Counted from the stretch's first letter, positions 6,920 through 13,810 are shown. The stretch is 16,204 nucleotides of DNA from Psychrobacter sp. UBA3483 (GCF_002377905.1 NZ_DFQS01000008.1:2021-18224); one strand, 5' to 3'. Made by a program: numbers and translations. The notes: generated from the letters alone by a model not told the origin.

Positions 6920-7001
6920 AAGGTTATTTCTATATTATAGCGTTTTTTAATGGGTATAGGCTGCGGTACACTACGCCGCATTGCTCATTGAGGATTATTA
7001 C

Positions 7002-7436
7002 ATGCAAATTTTATTAATACTTATTGTTGTTTTAGGGGGCATGGGATTATCTGTTGAAGCGGGATTACTTGGACCTTTAGGAAATGAGGTAGGCGAGCTG
7101 TGGGCAACGTTGAGTATTTTTGGCGTTGGCGCTGCTCTGACATTCTTTTTGATGTTGTTTTTTAGTCCGCGAGATAGCCCTTCCTTTTTCTCACAGCCCC
7201 CTTTACTGCTGGTTGGCGGTATTTTAGGTCCTGTTTATGTGGTGGTATTAACCGTGGTGACACCGGTCATTGGTATTGCGTTGACGATGATTGGCATACT
7301 GGCTGGGCAAGTGTTTCAGAGTTTACTCATAGACCATTATGGTTTGTTTGAGACTATGGAGCGAAAAATAGACAGCAAACGCATTATCGCTTTATTTTTT
7401 ATTATTGCTGCACTTATCTTTATGGCACAGGGGTAA
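7002..7436 (+). CDS. DMT-superfamily transporter, YdcZ/DUF606 type (first of pair)
   Basis: This 144-residue, very hydrophobic protein has about five membrane spans and almost no soluble part. MQILLILIVVLGGMGLSVEAGL at the start and the block IGIALTMIGILAGQVFQSLLIDHYGLF near the end are characteristic of the YdcZ (DUF606) family, small relatives of drug/metabolite transporters. The ATG at 7002 is chosen over a TTG at 6981 because GAGGA lies about 8 nt upstream of it. A small hairpin (GCGG 6963-6966 with CCGC 6977-6980) lies in the leader. The gene is followed after 6 nt by a second YdcZ-type gene, so both are expressed together. Small paired transporters often form heterodimers with opposite topology; that is inference here. 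The substrate is unknown. Confidence 0.85.
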   Translation: MQILLILIVVLGGMGLSVEAGLLGPLGNEVGELWATLSIFGVGAALTFFLMLFFSPRDSPSFFSQPPLLLVGGILGPVYVVVLTVVTPVIGIALTMIGILAGQVFQSLLIDHYGLFETMERKIDSKRIIALFFIIAALIFMAQG

Positions 7437-7442
7437 AAAACA

Positions 7443-7904
7443 ATGCTTATTTTAATGATTGTATTGTCGATAATTGGCGGCGCGGCTTTGAGCGTACAAG
7501 CGGCATTGAATGGCCGTCTTGGCGGCAATATTGGGGTGTTTAAAAGTGCTTTTTTAACCTTTTCTGTGGGTGCGGTAGTAACTGCATTGCTTATTTTCTT
7601 TTTTGAGCCAAGTCATACTGTCACGTTGTTGGATGTCCCTAAATGGCAACTGCTTGGTGCCTTATGTGGCGTTCCTTATATCGTCATTATGGTGGTTGCA
7701 GTCCAGCGTATTGGTACTGCAGTGGCAACGGTAGCGGTTATTTTTGGTCAGCTGAGCATGAGCGTACTGATCGATAATTTTGGCTGGTTGGGTAACGAGG
7801 CGATTAGCCTTTCGGTCAGTAGAATGGCGGCTTTGGTTTGCTTAGCTATCGCACTTTGTTTTATTTATGCCAGTAGTAAGTCTGAGCCTAAAGAGGCTCA
7901 GTAG
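7443..7904 (+). CDS. DMT-superfamily transporter, YdcZ/DUF606 type (second of pair)
   Basis: This 153-residue hydrophobic protein has about five spans. Family features are LSIIGGAALSVQAALNGRLGG at the N-terminus (about 7-27) and AVIFGQLSMSVLIDNFGWLG (about 98-117). It is clearly related to the gene just before it, and more canonical: the QAALNGRLG segment is kept here, whereas the first protein has VEAGLLGPLG. AGGGG (7429-7433), overlapping the end of the upstream gene, serves as ribosome binding site 9 nt before the ATG, so translation is probably coupled. The last codons contain GAGCC-TAAAGA-GGCTC (7885-7900), a hairpin without a U-tract. An IS5-type element begins 23 nt after the stop. Confidence 0.87.
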   Translation: MLILMIVLSIIGGAALSVQAALNGRLGGNIGVFKSAFLTFSVGAVVTALLIFFFEPSHTVTLLDVPKWQLLGALCGVPYIVIMVVAVQRIGTAVATVAVIFGQLSMSVLIDNFGWLGNEAISLSVSRMAALVCLAIALCFIYASSKSEPKEAQ

Positions 7905-7927
7905 TTCATATGTATTGATTATTTCTA

Positions 7928-7943
7928 GGGCGTGTCTTCAATT
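7928..7943 (+). repeat. IS5-type left terminal inverted repeat
   Basis: This 16-bp repeat is identical to the reverse complement of 8753-8768. It is preceded by the TA target duplication. Confidence 0.92.
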
Positions 7944-8006
7944 GGATAAGCCATAAATAATAGTTACAATACCGTATCTATTGAGACGATGCGAGAAATA
8001 CAAGTT

Positions 8007-8758
8007 ATGGCAAGAACAGCACTAACAGATACGCTTTGGGATCAATTGCAATCAACAATGACACAGCATGGCTGCTATCAAACTCAAAACAGTCGAGAGA
8101 TCATGGAAGCCATACTGTGGAAACTGCGCACAGGGGCGCCTTGGCGTGACATACCTAAAGAATTGTGTTCGTGGAAAACAGCCTATAGTCGCTTTAATCG
8201 ATGGTCGAAAACTGGCTTATGGGAGGATTTTTTTTTAGCTTACGCAAAGAAATTGATACGGAATGGGTATTCACAGACGGAAGCTATGTTCGCTGTCACC
8301 AGCATGCAAGTGGAGCTCGGCGTGGTGAAGATCGAGCAATTGGACGAAGCCGTGGCGGCGCAACTACAAAGATACACCTATCCTGTGATGCCGATGGATA
8401 TCCGCTCCATTTTAAAATCACTGGGGGTGACGTCCACGACAGTCAAGTTGCAGGTGAATTGATTGACATGATTGGACAAGCTGATTACTTTATTGCTGAT
8501 AAAGGCTATGACTCAGAGTGTATCAGAGACAAAGCTCGAAGCCATAATATGATACCCATCGTTCCTAAAAGGAAGAATGCCAAGCAGCCTAATCCAGAAT
8601 TTGATAGCTATTTATACAAGCTGCGTCATCTTGTTGAAAATATGTTTGCAAGGCTTAAGCACTTTCGTAGTATCGCTACTCGCTATGAGAAGTTGGCTCG
8701 TAATTTTAAGTCAATGCTTTATCTGGCGTGTACTATCGTTCATTGTAAGATGAATTGA
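8007..8758 (+). CDS. IS5-family (IS427-like) transposase, made by -1 frameshift
   Basis: The first frame (ATG 8007) encodes MARTALTDTLWDQLQSTMTQ and the IS5 N-terminal DNA-binding domain, with ILWKLRTGAPWRDIPKELCSW (about 36-56). At the T9 run (8228-8236) a slip of -1 joins it to the second frame, giving a 250-residue protein. The DDE catalytic triad is then Asp91 (WVFTDGSYV), Asp165 (IADKGYD) and Glu211 (HLVENMFARLKHFR), followed by IATRYEKLARNF. Without slippage the first frame ends out of phase at 8462 and has no catalytic residues. An upstream in-frame ATG at 7989 is possible but less like relatives. The stop codon lies inside the right terminal repeat. A true loss-of-function frameshift is the alternative, but programmed slippage at such runs is standard in this group. 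Confidence 0.88.
8228..8236 (+). promoter_or_regulatory. Programmed -1 frameshift site (T9 slippery run)
   Basis: The run GGA-TTTTTTTTT-AGC lies exactly in the overlap of the two transposase frames. Zero frame reads GAT TTT TTT TTA; after a -1 slip it reads TTT AGC and enters the catalytic frame. Confidence 0.75.
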
Positions 8759-8768
8759 AGACACGCCC
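8753..8768 (+). repeat. IS5-type right terminal inverted repeat
   Basis: This 16-bp repeat is the exact reverse complement of 7928-7943. It is followed by TA, the second copy of the target duplication, and overlaps the transposase stop codon. Confidence 0.92.
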
Positions 8769-8791
8769 TAGACATATTTTTTACTTTGTAG

Positions 8792-9697
8792 CTATGAAGA
8801 ACTGGGTATATTACTGCTGAACCTCTTTATAATGATAGTCGCACACTGTTCAGGTGCTTCCATTGGCAGAAGATGTCCATTGTCTGATAGCTCAATGATG
8901 CGTTCAACAGGGACGAGATCTTCCCAAACTTTACGAACCTCATTGCTAATAAACATAGAGGGTTTGCCAACAATAATGGTGTAGGGGACATCAAGGTCGT
9001 TGAGCTCTTTTAAAGCATCATTGACAAAAGGAGTGTCAAAGTAACTTGCCAACTCTTGCTTAGGGTCGAACAGTAGGCTGTATTGCCCTTGCTCATTTTG
9101 GACAAGACTGTTTTTTGCAAAAGTATAAAGATGATCGTTATTGATACGCTTGAATGCGCGTTGCGCCCGTAGATAGTCGTAGTATAACTCAATACTCTCC
9201 CAATTTGTTTGCTTGGCTAACGTGCTTTTGAACGGTTCTTGACCAACCTTTAAGTCGTCAGGCGCAGCGTTCATCATGAGAGTTTGCGATTTGGTAAAAG
9301 TCACAGGCTCTATCAAATAAAGCTCTGAGAACAGCTCTGGACGTTTGGCTGCGGCGATGGCAGTGGCGGTAGCACCTTGAGAATGTCCAATACCGACGAT
9401 AGGGCTGTCTTGTGTCTTCTCTAAAAAATCAATCAATATATCGGCATCTTGATCGCGGGTAAGTTTCTTAACGGATGGTAAATCATGCCAGTAGCCGCGC
9501 ATGGCAAGACTGGTGATAGCAAAGTGCGCACTGAGCTTGGTTAATAGTGGTAAATAGACGCCAGTCGTAAAGCCGTTGCCACCATAGAAATGAGCCGCTG
9601 TCCTCGATTTGTTTTTATCCTTATTACCCAACGCGGACAGGTCGTAATAGCGCGCTTGTTTGTCATCTAATGTGTTGGTGCGTTCGAATGTTTGCAT
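8792..9697 (-). CDS. Alpha/beta-fold hydrolase
   Basis: This 301-residue cytoplasmic enzyme has no signal peptide. The nucleophile elbow is GHSQG (104-108, Ser106). HFYGGNGF (36-43) is the oxyanion-hole region, and the catalytic His is about His275 in SDNGHLLPMEAPEQC, with the P-M-E-x-P motif typical of the family. The acid residue is not certain. Start choice: the ATG at 9695-9697 has AAGG 8 nt upstream; a TTG at 9719-9721 would add eight residues but has no ribosome binding site. It lies 61 nt downstream of a thioesterase gene on the same strand, so the two may be co-transcribed. Both act on ester-type bonds, but a shared pathway is only a guess. The IS5 element ends 23 nt past its stop. 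Confidence 0.88.
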   Translation of the reverse strand: MQTFERTNTLDDKQARYYDLSALGNKDKNKSRTAAHFYGGNGFTTGVYLPLLTKLSAHFAITSLAMRGYWHDLPSVKKLTRDQDADILIDFLEKTQDSPIVGIGHSQGATATAIAAAKRPELFSELYLIEPVTFTKSQTLMMNAAPDDLKVGQEPFKSTLAKQTNWESIELYYDYLRAQRAFKRINNDHLYTFAKNSLVQNEQGQYSLLFDPKQELASYFDTPFVNDALKELNDLDVPYTIIVGKPSMFISNEVRKVWEDLVPVERIIELSDNGHLLPMEAPEQCATIIIKRFSSNIPSSS

Positions 9698-9758
9698 GAA
9701 ATTAGCCTTAGAGTTTATCAATAGTCAAAACCAGTGAAGTAAAATTTTGATATTGTTT

Positions 9759-10310
9759 TTACTGTGGCATGTCAAATATTAAACAAGTCGTGGTGGCGTG
9801 CGCATATAGTTTGCCATTAGGACCAACGATGCGACCTTCAGCCGTGGCTGTCTGACGCCCCACATGGATGATCTTGGCCTCAGCACGCACCAGCGGAATA
9901 GCTGTCGTCAAGGGGCGAATCATATTTACCTTAATCTCTAGCGTGGTATAGCCTTTACCAGCGGGTAAAGTTGAGTGAATAGCGCAGCCGACAGCGGAGT
10001 CGAGAATGGTACAAAACCAACCACCATGCACACTGCCCAGAGGATTGTAATGTTGCTTACCTGGCCGACCCTGAAAAATAGCACTACCATCCTCTATATG
10101 GATAGGGATAAAATCCAGTGTCTCGCCAATCGGTGGCGAGGGCAACTCTCCAGCAAACATCGCCTCAAAGAGTGCCTTACCGCTCATACTCGCCAATTGA
10201 TCAGGTGACGTGGCCCCTGAAGCGCCTAATGTCGCGCGTACTCGTAATTCGTCGGCTTCCCAAGTAGAAAGCTCCCCCACCACACCTGTATCTGTTTTCA
10301 TGACATTCAT
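9759..10310 (-). CDS. PaaI-family hotdog thioesterase
   Basis: This 183-residue protein has the PaaI-type hotdog fold in its C-terminal two thirds. The active-site block is NPLGSVHGGWFCTILDSAVGCAIHS (89-113), with HGG at 95-97 and Asp104 in the helix. LEIKVNMIRPL (124-134) and GRQTATAEGRI (151-161) are the conserved beta strands. Such enzymes hydrolyse acyl- or aroyl-CoA thioesters. About 60 extra N-terminal residues precede the fold, more than in the shortest family members. The ATG at 10308-10310 is preferred because AAGGA sits 7 nt upstream; an ATG at 10323-10325 is in frame but has no such site. The next gene downstream on the same strand is the alpha/beta hydrolase. Confidence 0.88.
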   Translation of the reverse strand: MNVMKTDTGVVGELSTWEADELRVRATLGASGATSPDQLASMSGKALFEAMFAGELPSPPIGETLDFIPIHIEDGSAIFQGRPGKQHYNPLGSVHGGWFCTILDSAVGCAIHSTLPAGKGYTTLEIKVNMIRPLTTAIPLVRAEAKIIHVGRQTATAEGRIVGPNGKLYAHATTTCLIFDMPQ

Positions 10311-10325
10311 TTTCTTGTCCTTCAT

Positions 10326-10665
10326 TCTATTAATTGTTTTTTGGGTGGCATCCTAAATTAGTTGACCACTACAGCCTGCGCCCATCGATACTACTGCTGA
10401 CCTATAAAGGGGCAGCCAGCTCGATGCTTGCATGACGGACAAGCCATGCTGCGCCAATAGGGTCTGAGGTAGGGGGTTCATCATGAGTGGCTCAAGAGTT
10501 TATAGATAAGCCATTTTGCAGAAAAGCGATTATGAATGCAACATAATGGTTATTATTAAGCCTTACTGCATTAAAACGATTTTTATATGATGTTGTTTTA
10601 CCTTTAAATAAAGATCAAAGGGTGTATTGAGTGGATATAATGAGTTCAAATTGGATGGGGTAAAT
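10326..10665. other. Spacer upstream of the thioesterase gene
   Basis: About 340 nt lie between the thioesterase start and the small plus-strand ORF at 10666. Apart from the weak 43-codon minus frame no coding signal is seen. The right half (10540-10650) is AT-rich and may hold promoters, but I could not assign clear -35/-10 pairs. Confidence 0.35.
10353..10484 (-). other. Possible 43-codon ORF or gene fragment
   Basis: The minus strand from the ATG at 10482-10484 encodes MMNPLPQTLLAQHGLSVMQA and continues to GCSGQLI and TAG, 43 residues. The composition looks protein-like (no long low-complexity run), but there is no good ribosome binding site and no recognised domain. It may be a leftover of a longer gene or a chance frame. 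It lies in the spacer upstream of the thioesterase gene on the same strand. Confidence 0.2.
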
Positions 10666-10794
10666 ATGCCACTTTTAACATGGATACGTAGTAAAAGAGA
10701 TTTCCTTGAGCCAGTCGCTGACCATACGGCTGACTTGTTGGATGCAGCTGATAAGAAAATAATAAAGAGGACTAAATTATCAGGTCACATATAG
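10666..10794 (+). CDS. Small hypothetical protein, 42 residues
   Basis: ATG 10666 to TAG 10792-10794 encodes MPLLTWIRSKRDFLEPVADH and then TADLLDAADKKIIKRTKLSGHI. It is soluble, charged and probably helical. GGATGGGG ends 5 nt before the ATG, an acceptable though close ribosome binding site. No domain is recognised. It is convergent with mntP, whose stop lies 11 nt beyond. It may be a genuine small protein or the N-terminus of a lost longer gene. Confidence 0.4.
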   Translation: MPLLTWIRSKRDFLEPVADHTADLLDAADKKIIKRTKLSGHI

Positions 10795-10804
10795 GCTTTT
10801 GCAA

Positions 10805-11377
10805 TTAAAAATGGCTGAATAGGATCCACCCACCGATGGCAATTAGCATTAAGCCGCCGAACATTTCCGCTTTATGGCCGATGAGTGATCCCAGTACTTT
10901 TCCAAGCATCACGCCAAACGTGACCATGGTGGCCGTCGCCAACCCAATCAAGCTTGCTGCTAGTAGAATATTAACTTCTATAAATGCAAGACTAATACCG
11001 ACAGCCATCGCATCGATACTAGTACCAAAAGCAGCAACAGCAAGTTTGAGAAACGAATGTCTTGAGGGGGCTTCTTGTTCTTCATTATCCGGTTTTAGCC
11101 CTGCATACAGCATGTGCAGCCCTAAGCCTAATAGAATGACGAATGCGACCCAATGGTCCCATGCTTCAATAAAAGAGGCATCGATAAAAGAGGTAGCAGA
11201 ACGGCCAATTAACCAGCCAATGATAGGGGTAATCGCTTCAATAGAGCCAAAGATGACACCCATTCTTAACGCTTCGGTAAAACGGGGGTTTTTAAGACTT
11301 GCGCCTTTACCAATCGCCACAGAAAAGGCATCAGTAGACATAGAAAAAGCAAGTAATGAAAGTGCTATAGGATTCAT
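10805..11377 (-). CDS. mntP: Manganese efflux pump MntP
   Basis: This 190-residue inner-membrane protein, about six spans, matches the MntP (YebN) family in length and layout. It has two repeated halves, each with a conserved acidic motif: FSMSTDAFSVAIGKG with Asp16 and FGTSIDAMAVGISLAF with Asp122. These line the Mn2+ path in the E. coli protein. The acidic loop PDNEEQEAPSRH (about 96-107) separates the halves. MntP exports excess Mn2+. The start is the ATG at 11375-11377 with a weak GAGA 9 nt upstream. Upstream on the same strand is a yybP-ykoY riboswitch, the known Mn2+ control element of mntP genes, which fits a switch to high expression when Mn2+ is abundant. Confidence 0.95.
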   Translation of the reverse strand: MNPIALSLLAFSMSTDAFSVAIGKGASLKNPRFTEALRMGVIFGSIEAITPIIGWLIGRSATSFIDASFIEAWDHWVAFVILLGLGLHMLYAGLKPDNEEQEAPSRHSFLKLAVAAFGTSIDAMAVGISLAFIEVNILLAASLIGLATATMVTFGVMLGKVLGSLIGHKAEMFGGLMLIAIGGWILFSHF

Positions 11378-11445
11378 GTGATGTTCTCAGGCCGAGTATA
11401 GAGTCAACGACATACGCACACTCTCGACCTGCAGTGTGGATATAT

Positions 11446-11550
11446 CGATGGTCTCGCCAACCGAGAGGTGTTCGTACCATGGCATATGGCCAAGCATGTT
11501 GACACGAACTCTTTCGCAGAACGAAAGCAGGCTACTCCCCAAAGAACGCT
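11446..11550 (-). ncRNA. yybP-ykoY manganese riboswitch in the mntP leader
   Basis: Minus strand: CTTTGGGGAGTAGCC (5' box, around 11530-11545) is the conserved GGGGAGUAGC signature. CTTTCG/CGAAAG (11522-11527 with 11511-11516) forms the second stem. GTTCGT/ACGAAC (11504-11509 with 11470-11475) forms the long arm, which begins with the conserved GUCAAC (11498-11503). GGCGAGACC (to 11450) is the conserved 3' GCAAGACC-type box. These elements occur in family order and spacing. About 70 nt then lead to the mntP ATG, including a CACACT/AGTGTG hairpin that could be part of the expression platform; no clear U-tract is present, so control is probably at translation. Limits are approximate. Confidence 0.88.
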
Positions 11551-11551
11551 C

Positions 11552-11579
11552 ACATTAACATGTCTATGTTACAAGTCAA
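11552..11579 (-). promoter_or_regulatory. Putative mntP promoter
   Basis: On the minus strand TTGACT (11574-11579) and TAATGT (11552-11557) are separated by 16 nt. Transcription would start near 11545, exactly where the riboswitch aptamer begins. The -35 is good, the -10 mediocre. Confidence 0.5.
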
Positions 11580-11583
11580 TAAG

Positions 11584-11643
11584 AAAGTATCTAGTCAGGC
11601 TTCTTTGAGGCTATAGCCTATAACAGTAGAATCTATTAAAGAT
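11584..11643 (-). terminator. Possible terminator after the PepSY gene
   Basis: On the minus strand AAGTATCT near 11636-11643 can pair with AGATACTT near 11585-11592, enclosing a second palindrome (AGGCTATAGCCT). TCTTATTG follows. The stem is AT-rich and the loop long, so it is a weak call. Confidence 0.3.
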
Positions 11644-11645
11644 AC

Positions 11646-13133
11646 TTACTTCAGGAGCTTGCGTAAAAATTTAACACGCGATATCAATAAAAAATCTAAT
11701 AAAGCGATGACAACAATAGCAATGATTGCCGTTGGGAATATGATAGCGACAATAAGTAACGGAATGGCAAGCGTCCACCCTATAGTAAAACGCTGACTAC
11801 GAGCTGGTGGATTGAGTCCAGTCATGTCGTTAGTTTGACGAGGACGGCGTTGCCACCACATCACATAACCACTCACACAAATGGCAATAACAGAGAGGCA
11901 GAATAAAACGTTGGCTAATACACTCCACCACCCCAGCGTCCCCATGTGTATGGCAGCACCCGCTGCCATAAATTTACCAAACGCATTGTAATCATCGAAG
12001 TGTATATCAGCCAAAACCTTACCGGAATAGCGGTCAATATGCACGGTGCGATCAGCCGTTGGGCTTTTCATATCGTAGCTCATTGAGTCTTGGCTAATCG
12101 TCCATACGCCTGTTTCCCCTTGCGGTAGATTCAACTGATAACGCCCTACAAAACCAAGCTCATGAGCAAATCGATCTACGGTATCAATCATAATGGGTAT
12201 ATTGGGCGCAATACCGTTTTTACCCATAGTCGTACCTGATTCTGGCATTGGTGTTAACTCTAGTACCCAAGGCACGTCTTTAGTCTTTCCTGAATTTAAT
12301 ACGCTACCATGTGTGGGCGCTATGTCTGCTGTTGCGCCATGAACGTGCGGCGCGGCATCAGTATTATCCATATTCATACCAGCATGATGCTGACTGTGGT
12401 CAATCGACAGTGGTATGGGCGCAACGCCCCATTTACCCGCAGGGAACTGGCTCCACGACTGTACAATGCGCTCACCCCAAATGCCTGCCCAAGCCATGCC
12501 TGAAATGCAGAAAAACAGTAGCAAAACAGATATCCAACTGCCTAATGTCGCGTGGATCGTCCGGAAAAAGGAACGCTTTTTCTTCAGATTAGTATCATCA
12601 GGAATTAACATTGCTTTGACAGATTTACGCTTATGCCACCACAAATACCAGCCAGTTAGTATCATTAGAATTGTTAATGAAGCAGTCGTTTCTTGAATAT
12701 AATCACCGACTTTACCCAGCAGCAAATCACCATGAATACTGTCAAAGGTATAATACAGATTGCTATTGCTGGGTGTACTGTTGACGATATCTGCAGTATA
12801 AGGATTGACGGCTACCATATTGTCATGGTCTTCTGATGTTACCTGAAACAGAGCTACCTTATCCGTATCACGAGGGGCGATATATTTAACGAGGGTACTA
12901 TTGGGTAAGGTATTGAGCGCGTTTTTAGCTTGGGTAGCGAGGGGCGCTTGCATTGCTGATTCGGGAACAGTAATGCTTAAACGGTCATTGTCTCGTCCCA
13001 CTGTGTTAGACGTAACCAACATACCAAGTGCGGTACAAGATAAAATAATTAAAAAAGGGACAACAAATATTCCTGCATAAAAATGCCATCGCCACACGGT
13101 AAAATAGTGCTGATTGCTTGTTTCTTTATTCAT
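11646..13133 (-). CDS. PepSY-associated TM protein (probable metal-linked membrane reductase)
   Basis: This 495-residue inner-membrane protein belongs to the PepSY-TM family (usually 400-500 residues). N-terminal VWRWHFYAGIFVVPFLIILS (13-32) is the hallmark first span. PepSY-type folds follow at about 55-120 and 310-375. Further spans lie at about 147-166, 195-217 (IHATLGSW with a possible haem-ligand His), 396-427 (IHMGTLGWWSVLANVLF) and 450-486. Between spans lies a loop rich in His and Met (residues 245-276: His246, 249, 250, 263, 265, 275; Met253, 255), which suggests copper or another soft metal. Relatives are tied to iron-siderophore or copper reduction. The ATG at 13131-13133 is preferred over TTG at 13146-13148; GGA is about 10 nt upstream. 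The gene stands alone. Confidence 0.85.
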   Translation of the reverse strand: MNKETSNQHYFTVWRWHFYAGIFVVPFLIILSCTALGMLVTSNTVGRDNDRLSITVPESAMQAPLATQAKNALNTLPNSTLVKYIAPRDTDKVALFQVTSEDHDNMVAVNPYTADIVNSTPSNSNLYYTFDSIHGDLLLGKVGDYIQETTASLTILMILTGWYLWWHKRKSVKAMLIPDDTNLKKKRSFFRTIHATLGSWISVLLLFFCISGMAWAGIWGERIVQSWSQFPAGKWGVAPIPLSIDHSQHHAGMNMDNTDAAPHVHGATADIAPTHGSVLNSGKTKDVPWVLELTPMPESGTTMGKNGIAPNIPIMIDTVDRFAHELGFVGRYQLNLPQGETGVWTISQDSMSYDMKSPTADRTVHIDRYSGKVLADIHFDDYNAFGKFMAAGAAIHMGTLGWWSVLANVLFCLSVIAICVSGYVMWWQRRPRQTNDMTGLNPPARSQRFTIGWTLAIPLLIVAIIFPTAIIAIVVIALLDFLLISRVKFLRKLLK

Positions 13134-13229
13134 AAATAGAGATTCCAATAGCTTTATACTTTCTAGCTAGCTTGGCAATAAAGTGGACAGTGAATGTCTT
13201 GTTCGCTCGTGCTGACTTTGTGGTTTATA

Positions 13230-13252
13230 TTCTGAAGCGCAAATATTCAGAA
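13230..13252. promoter_or_regulatory. Candidate operator upstream of the PepSY gene
   Basis: TTCTGAA (13230-13236) and TTCAGAA (13246-13252) are perfect 7-bp arms with a 9-nt spacer, about 100 nt upstream of the PepSY start. It does not look like a Fur box. The regulator is unknown. Confidence 0.4.
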
Positions 13253-13531
13253 CATAATGGTTTTTTGATGGTGCGATATAATACCAGATGCTTTTTTCTC
13301 CAGTGATATTAATTTCGGTATATTGCAGATGCTAGAGGGCATAAGGAATAATAGTATGTTGACCCTAGATAGCATGGTTAAAAATCATTGAACCGGAGTT
13401 AGCTAGTAAACTTAGATGTACACTGTTCCACTCTTAGAGACTATGTCTATTCAAATAATCTAGGCTACAGGTTAGTATCCAAGTCCTCACTAGGGTACCG
13501 AACCAGTGGAAGCGCCTGATTGGTTCGGTGT

Positions 13532-13599
13532 GAGACCTTCCTAAAAAGTGTTTAACTACTTATACTATATGGTAGTTACACAAAGTTTGGGAAAGGCTC
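13532..13599. mobile_element. 68-bp MITE-like palindrome with IS256-type ends
   Basis: The left arm starts GAGACCTTCCTAAAAAGTGT. The right arm, read on the minus strand, starts GAGCCTTTCCCAAACTTTGT. The arms match at 21 of the first 28 positions and meet almost without an interior. The left arm equals the IS256-type end at 5733 at 29 of 33 positions. It has no coding capacity. No direct repeat was found at its edges (TTCGGTGT left, TATTATAG right), so it may be old or a recombination product. Confidence 0.65.
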
Positions 13600-13766
13600 T
13601 ATTATAGAATTATGCTACGTAGTTTAGCTTCTGTATTAGCCTTACTTAGAAAAATGCGAATTCCTCTCACAAATAAAATTTTGCTATTTTGGGTATACCC
13701 TAGCGAGACCAGTAAAACAGACCATAATTTGAGCTAATAAGTTACCTAAAATGGACAATGTTCGCA

Positions 13767-13810
13767 GGACTATTAATTGTCTTAAATGGTTGCCTTTCAG
13801 CTAATAGTCC
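13767..13810 (-). terminator. Possible hairpin downstream of cvrA
   Basis: GGACTATTA and TAATAGTCC form perfect 9-bp arms with a 26-nt loop, 26 nt past the antiporter stop. No U-tract follows the stem on the minus strand. An alternative stem, GACAAT/ATTGTC, is followed by CATTTT. A role in termination is uncertain. Confidence 0.35.

Larger units (their letters stand above)
7928..8768 (+). mobile_element. Complete IS5-family insertion sequence, 841 bp
   Basis: GGGCGTGTCTTCAATT (7928-7943) and its exact reverse complement (8753-8768) are 16-bp perfect terminal inverted repeats. TA flanks both sides (7926-7927 and 8769-8770), so the empty site was CTAG with TA duplicated, as is usual for the IS427 group of IS5. 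Inside are two overlapping frames joined by a T9 frameshift site. It sits between the convergent ends of the transporter pair and the hydrolase gene, breaking neither. The perfect repeats and intact frames suggest a recent insertion that may still be active. Confidence 0.93.

Noticed and set aside
8238..8462. Zero-frame continuation of the transposase first ORF past the T9 run
   Set aside because: The sequence loses all IS5 similarity after the run, while the -1 frame carries the DDE triad. It is a by-product of no slippage.
10836..11381. 181-codon plus-strand frame antisense to mntP
   Set aside because: It mirrors the whole mntP gene, has poor protein composition, and mntP is certain by motifs and riboswitch.
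12309..12696. Several plus-strand frames inside the PepSY gene
   Set aside because: They are reverse-strand shadows with no ribosome site or domain.
13497..13529. ACCGAACCA/TGGTTCGGT repeat as terminator or IS end
   Set aside because: No U-tract, no adjacent gene end, and the interior does not pair; left as a plain inverted repeat.
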